This document shows positions 61,073 through 64,000 of a stretch of DNA of 64,000 nt, one piece after another (position 1 is the stretch's first letter; every line of letters begins with the position of its first letter). Made by a program: the position numbers and the translations under genes. The notes below the pieces were generated by a model. That model was not told the origin of the DNA, searched no databases, and saw only the letters and a program-made list of their open reading frames with translations. The stretch covers positions 1-64,000 of the forward strand of contig JAKSSG010000001.1 in the NCBI GenBank assembly GCA_024403185.1, written 5' to 3'. The DNA is from Clostridia bacterium (lineage in GTDB: Bacteria; Bacillota; Clostridia; Peptostreptococcales; Anaerovoracaceae).

Positions 61073-62830
61073 ATGATTTACAAGAGAACTCACATGTGTG
61101 GGGATTTAAGAAGTGAGAATATTGGTGAAGATGTTGTTCTGAACGGCTGGATTCAGAAGAGAAGAAACCTTGGCGGACTTATTTTCTGCGACGTAAGAGA
61201 CAAGACAGGAATAAGCCAGGTTGTATTCAATGATGAAATTCCCGCTGAACTCTTTGAAAAGGCAGATACACTCAGAAGTGAATACGTTGTCGGAGTCAAG
61301 GGAAAGGTTGTGGAAAGAGAATCAAAAAACCCTGACATGCCTACAGGCGATGTTGAGATCATTGCCGATGACCTGATTATCTATTCAACTTCGGATACTC
61401 CGCCTATTTACATCAAGGACGATGACAATGTTGATGATAATCTTCGTCTGAAGTACAGATATCTTGACCTGCGCAAGAAAAAGATGCAGGACAACCTTAC
61501 ATTCAGAGCAAAGCTGACAACTCTGGCAAGAAACTACTATGCGGAGTGCGGATTCACCGAAGTTGAAACTCCTATGCTCATTAAATCAACTCCCGAAGGC
61601 GCCCGTGATTACCTGGTGCCAAGCAGAGTAAATCTGGGACATTTCTATGCACTGCCTCAGTCACCGCAGACCTTCAAGCAGCTGCTCATGGTCGGTGGCA
61701 CGGACAGATACTTCCAGATAGTTAAATGCTTCAGAGACGAGGACCTGAGAGCTGACAGACAGCCTGAATTCACCCAGATAGACCTGGAAATGTCCTTCGT
61801 TGAAGTTGACGATGTCATTGAAGTTCAGGAAGGCTTCCTCAAGAGAGTCATGAAGGAAATGAAGGGCATCGACATTGAAACTCCATTCCCTAGAATGACA
61901 TGGGAAGAGGCCATGACAAGATACGGCAGCGACAAGCCTGATACAAGATTCGGCTTCGAACTGCAGGATATTACAGACAAGGTAAAAGACTGCGAATTCA
62001 AGGTGTTCACTGACGCCATCGCAGCCGGCGGAAGCGTACGCGCAATCTGTGTTGACGGTGCTGCTGAAGCCTATACAAGAAAAAAGATAGACAAACTGAC
62101 AGAAACTGTTAAGAGCTACGGCGCAAAGGGCATGGTATGGATGAAGGTTGCCGAAGACGGCGTTTCCTCATCAGTAAACAAGTTCTTCTCACCTGAACAG
62201 CTTGCTGACATTGCAGACGGTCTTGGTGCAAAGGCAGGAGACCTTATTCTGATCATCTCAGACAGCAACAAGGTTGTATTTGACAGCCTGGGCTTCCTGA
62301 GAAGACACATTGCCGGTGAACTTGGACTTCTTGATGACAATAAGTTCAATTTCCTCTGGGTTGTTGACTTCCCGCTCTTCGAGTACGACGAGAAGGAAGA
62401 CAGATGGTCAGCAATGCATCATCCGTTCACATCACCGAAGGCAGAGCATGCTGAACTGCTGAAGACTGATCCGCATTCATGTCTGGCCAACGCTTATGAC
62501 ATCGTTCTCAACGGTGTTGAGCTTGGCGGCGGAAGCATCAGAATCCACGATCAGGAAATGCAGGAGGATATGTTTAAGGCACTGAACATGAAGCAGGAAG
62601 AAATAGACGAGAAGTTCGGATTCCTGGTTGAAGCATTCAAGTACGGTGCACCACCTCACGGCGGACTGGCATACGGCCTTGACAGACTGGTAATGCTTCT
62701 GACCGGAGAGAAGTCGATCAGGGAAGTAATCGCATTCCCTAAGAATCAGAATGCACAGTGCATGGTAAGTGAGGCTCCGGGAATCGTTGATGAACAGCAG
62801 CTTGAAGAGCTTGGAATCGCATTGAAATAA
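61073..62830 (+). CDS. aspS: Aspartyl-tRNA synthetase
   Basis: A 585-residue bacterial-type AspRS. The OB-fold anticodon domain (about 1-110: [24 protein letters not shown]), class II core ([23 protein letters not shown], about 222-244), a GAD insertion (about 290-400) and motif 3 [27 protein letters not shown] are in order. AGGAGA precedes the ATG. Its stop overlaps the nadD start by one base. Confidence 0.95.
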   Translation: MIYKRTHMCGDLRSENIGEDVVLNGWIQKRRNLGGLIFCDVRDKTGISQVVFNDEIPAELFEKADTLRSEYVVGVKGKVVERESKNPDMPTGDVEIIADDLIIYSTSDTPPIYIKDDDNVDDNLRLKYRYLDLRKKKMQDNLTFRAKLTTLARNYYAECGFTEVETPMLIKSTPEGARDYLVPSRVNLGHFYALPQSPQTFKQLLMVGGTDRYFQIVKCFRDEDLRADRQPEFTQIDLEMSFVEVDDVIEVQEGFLKRVMKEMKGIDIETPFPRMTWEEAMTRYGSDKPDTRFGFELQDITDKVKDCEFKVFTDAIAAGGSVRAICVDGAAEAYTRKKIDKLTETVKSYGAKGMVWMKVAEDGVSSSVNKFFSPEQLADIADGLGAKAGDLILIISDSNKVVFDSLGFLRRHIAGELGLLDDNKFNFLWVVDFPLFEYDEKEDRWSAMHHPFTSPKAEHAELLKTDPHSCLANAYDIVLNGVELGGGSIRIHDQEMQEDMFKALNMKQEEIDEKFGFLVEAFKYGAPPHGGLAYGLDRLVMLLTGEKSIREVIAFPKNQNAQCMVSEAPGIVDEQQLEELGIALK

Positions 62831-63435
62831 TGAAAATCGGAATTTTCGGTGGAACATTTGATCCGGTTCATAACGGACATATAGGGCTTGCTGAAGACTG
62901 CGTGGAACAGGCCGGTCTCGATGAGGTCATCATGATCCCCGCATACATTCAGCCATTCAAGCAGGACAGGCATACGGCTTCGGGGGAAGACAGGTTTCAG
63001 ATGCTTGCTCTTGTTGCGTCACAGAATGACAGAATCACTGTTTCCCGCAATGAACTGGATAATGAAGGCGTATCATACACCTATCTGACCATGAGAAGAA
63101 TTCAGGAAATGAATCCCGAGGCACGACTCTACTTCATCTGCGGAACTGACAGCTTCCTGAAGGTGGATACCTGGATGAACGCCGAGGAGCTCCTTGAAAA
63201 GTATTCCTTCATTGTCGGCTGTGACCGTCCCGGGTACAGACATGATGAGCTGGAAGAGGCAATCAGTCGAATCAGGGATCATTTCGGCACTGAAATCATC
63301 GTGGTTCACAACAGACAGTTCGATGTTTCATCGACCGAAGTAAGAGACAGAATTGCAGCGGGAAAGTCCGTTGAAGGACTGATTCCTGAAGCTGTTGAAA
63401 GGTACATTAAAGAGCATGGACTCTACAGAATTTGA
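62830..63435 (+). CDS. nadD: Nicotinate-nucleotide adenylyltransferase
   Basis: A 201-residue nucleotidyltransferase of NAD synthesis. GIFGGTFDPVHNGHIGLAED carries the HxGH-like motif; FICGTDSFLKVDTWMNAEELL and the late ISSTEVRDRIA-type stretch (DVSSTEVRDRIAAGKSVEGL) complete it. It overlaps the following yqeK gene, its standard partner in Firmicutes. Confidence 0.95.
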   Translation: MKIGIFGGTFDPVHNGHIGLAEDCVEQAGLDEVIMIPAYIQPFKQDRHTASGEDRFQMLALVASQNDRITVSRNELDNEGVSYTYLTMRRIQEMNPEARLYFICGTDSFLKVDTWMNAEELLEKYSFIVGCDRPGYRHDELEEAISRIRDHFGTEIIVVHNRQFDVSSTEVRDRIAAGKSVEGLIPEAVERYIKEHGLYRI

Positions 63436-64000
63436 ACAACTGAAGGCTCAGATCAACGAATATCTCGAGAGCAATCTGAAACCGACCAGACTGGCTCACA
63501 CCAGAAGCGTTGCTGAACTGGCCGTTAAAATGGCCCGTCAGTACGGGGTGGATGAACAGAAGGCGGAACTGGCGGCACTGCTTCATGACATGGTGAGAAA
63601 CATCAGCATTCCGGTCATGAACATTTACGTTGAGCGCCTGGGACTGCCGGACAGATATCTGGATAACATGAATCTGGCCCACGGCAAGATAGGCGCATCC
63701 CTTGCCCGCACAGGATTCGGAATAGAGGATGAGGAAATACTGAATGCCATTTCCTATCACACCACGGGCCGTGCTGACATGAGCCTGCTTGAGAAGATTA
63801 TATTCCTGGCCGACGCCATAGAGCCGCTGCGTAACTACCAAGGCGTAGACCGCATCCGCGCAAAGGCAGACGAGAGTCTTGATGCAGGATGCATGGAATC
63901 CCTGGGCAGGACAATAGAATTCCTGAAGAAAAAAGGGGTATACATCGACGAAGATACAGTTGAGGCGTATGAATTTCTGGTTAATGAAGCAAAAGTGTAG
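63416..64000 (+). CDS. yqeK: YqeK-family HD-domain hydrolase
   Basis: A 194-residue HD-domain protein. Metal motifs: LAHTRSVAELAVKMA, ELAALLHDMVRNI (His-Asp) and NAISYHTTGRADMSLLEKIIFLADAIEP. YqeK enzymes split diadenosine tetraphosphate symmetrically. ATG at 63416 is chosen; a TTG at 63395 in frame would add seven residues, and neither has an ideal ribosome-binding site. It overlaps nadD by 20 bp. The stop codon is the last three bases of the window; rsfS, the usual next gene, would lie beyond it. Confidence 0.88.
   Translation: MDSTEFEQLKAQINEYLESNLKPTRLAHTRSVAELAVKMARQYGVDEQKAELAALLHDMVRNISIPVMNIYVERLGLPDRYLDNMNLAHGKIGASLARTGFGIEDEEILNAISYHTTGRADMSLLEKIIFLADAIEPLRNYQGVDRIRAKADESLDAGCMESLGRTIEFLKKKGVYIDEDTVEAYEFLVNEAKV

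Overview
This 64 kb window is a gene-dense stretch of a bacterial chromosome. It looks like an anaerobic member of the Firmicutes, class Clostridia, perhaps close to Anaerovoracaceae / 'Family XIII'; that placement is inference. The signs are a split two-gene transketolase, the order yajC-secDF-relA-dtd-MBL-hemZ-hisS-aspS, an FtsEX/M23/RecJ/CtpA block, a butyrate-type CoA-transferase beside a giant 2-hydroxyacyl-CoA dehydratase activase-like protein, strong Shine-Dalgarno sequences at most genes and no outer-membrane genes. I see no integrase, transposase, prophage block or CRISPR-cas locus.

Layout. 1-2.5 kb: a DMT exporter (minus strand) divergent from a VanZ-like protein and a secreted FN3 protein. 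2.6-10.1 kb: transketolase halves, ftsE-ftsX, a LytM/coiled-coil protein, recJ and ctpA. 10.1-17.4 kb: TrpR/YerC-like regulator, Sfp-type PPTase, metallo-beta-lactamase hydrolase, recX, tcdA, an unknown helical protein, rmuC, a phosphoesterase and deoB. 17.4-21.4 kb: secreted tail-lysozyme-like wall protein, then minus-strand M29 aminopeptidase and DapF-like epimerase. 21.4-29.2 kb: inverted-repeat units, tRNA-Ser, DUF202 protein, TetR, MMPL transporter with a secreted heptad-repeat partner, MATE pump and a Cys-rich protein. 29.2-35.7 kb: CoA-transferase, 1411-residue activase and yebC. 35.8-43.4 kb: a probable 6S RNA, FNT channel, OPT transporter, P1 peptidase, cytidine deaminase, polA and coaE. 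43.5-51.9 kb: tRNA-Leu(GAG), a c-di-GMP enzyme, an orphan DNA methyltransferase, a GH25 muramidase and an RND pump. 51.9-64 kb: tRNA-Leu(CAA), yajC, secDF, relA, dtd, MBL hydrolase, hemZ, hisS, aspS, nadD and yqeK.

The most unusual material is non-coding. (1) Between 13990 and 14242 lie four units of exactly 48 bp, each opening TTCTATA and closing TTATAGAA, with degenerate interiors. (2) Between 21444 and 21674 lie three units of exactly 53 bp with TTMCGCAGA / TCTGCGGAA ends, one of them inverted. (3) The 10-mer TGCAAARGCA occurs about 25 times, seven of them intergenic, against roughly 0.24 expected by chance. (4) Nine short tandem duplications cluster at gene junctions between 7 and 22 kb; several duplicate a stop codon, ribosome-binding site or start codon, and one appears to have assembled a promoter. 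(5) Several genes have a -10 box 6-7 nt before the start codon and no Shine-Dalgarno, suggesting leaderless mRNAs. All counts were made by eye.
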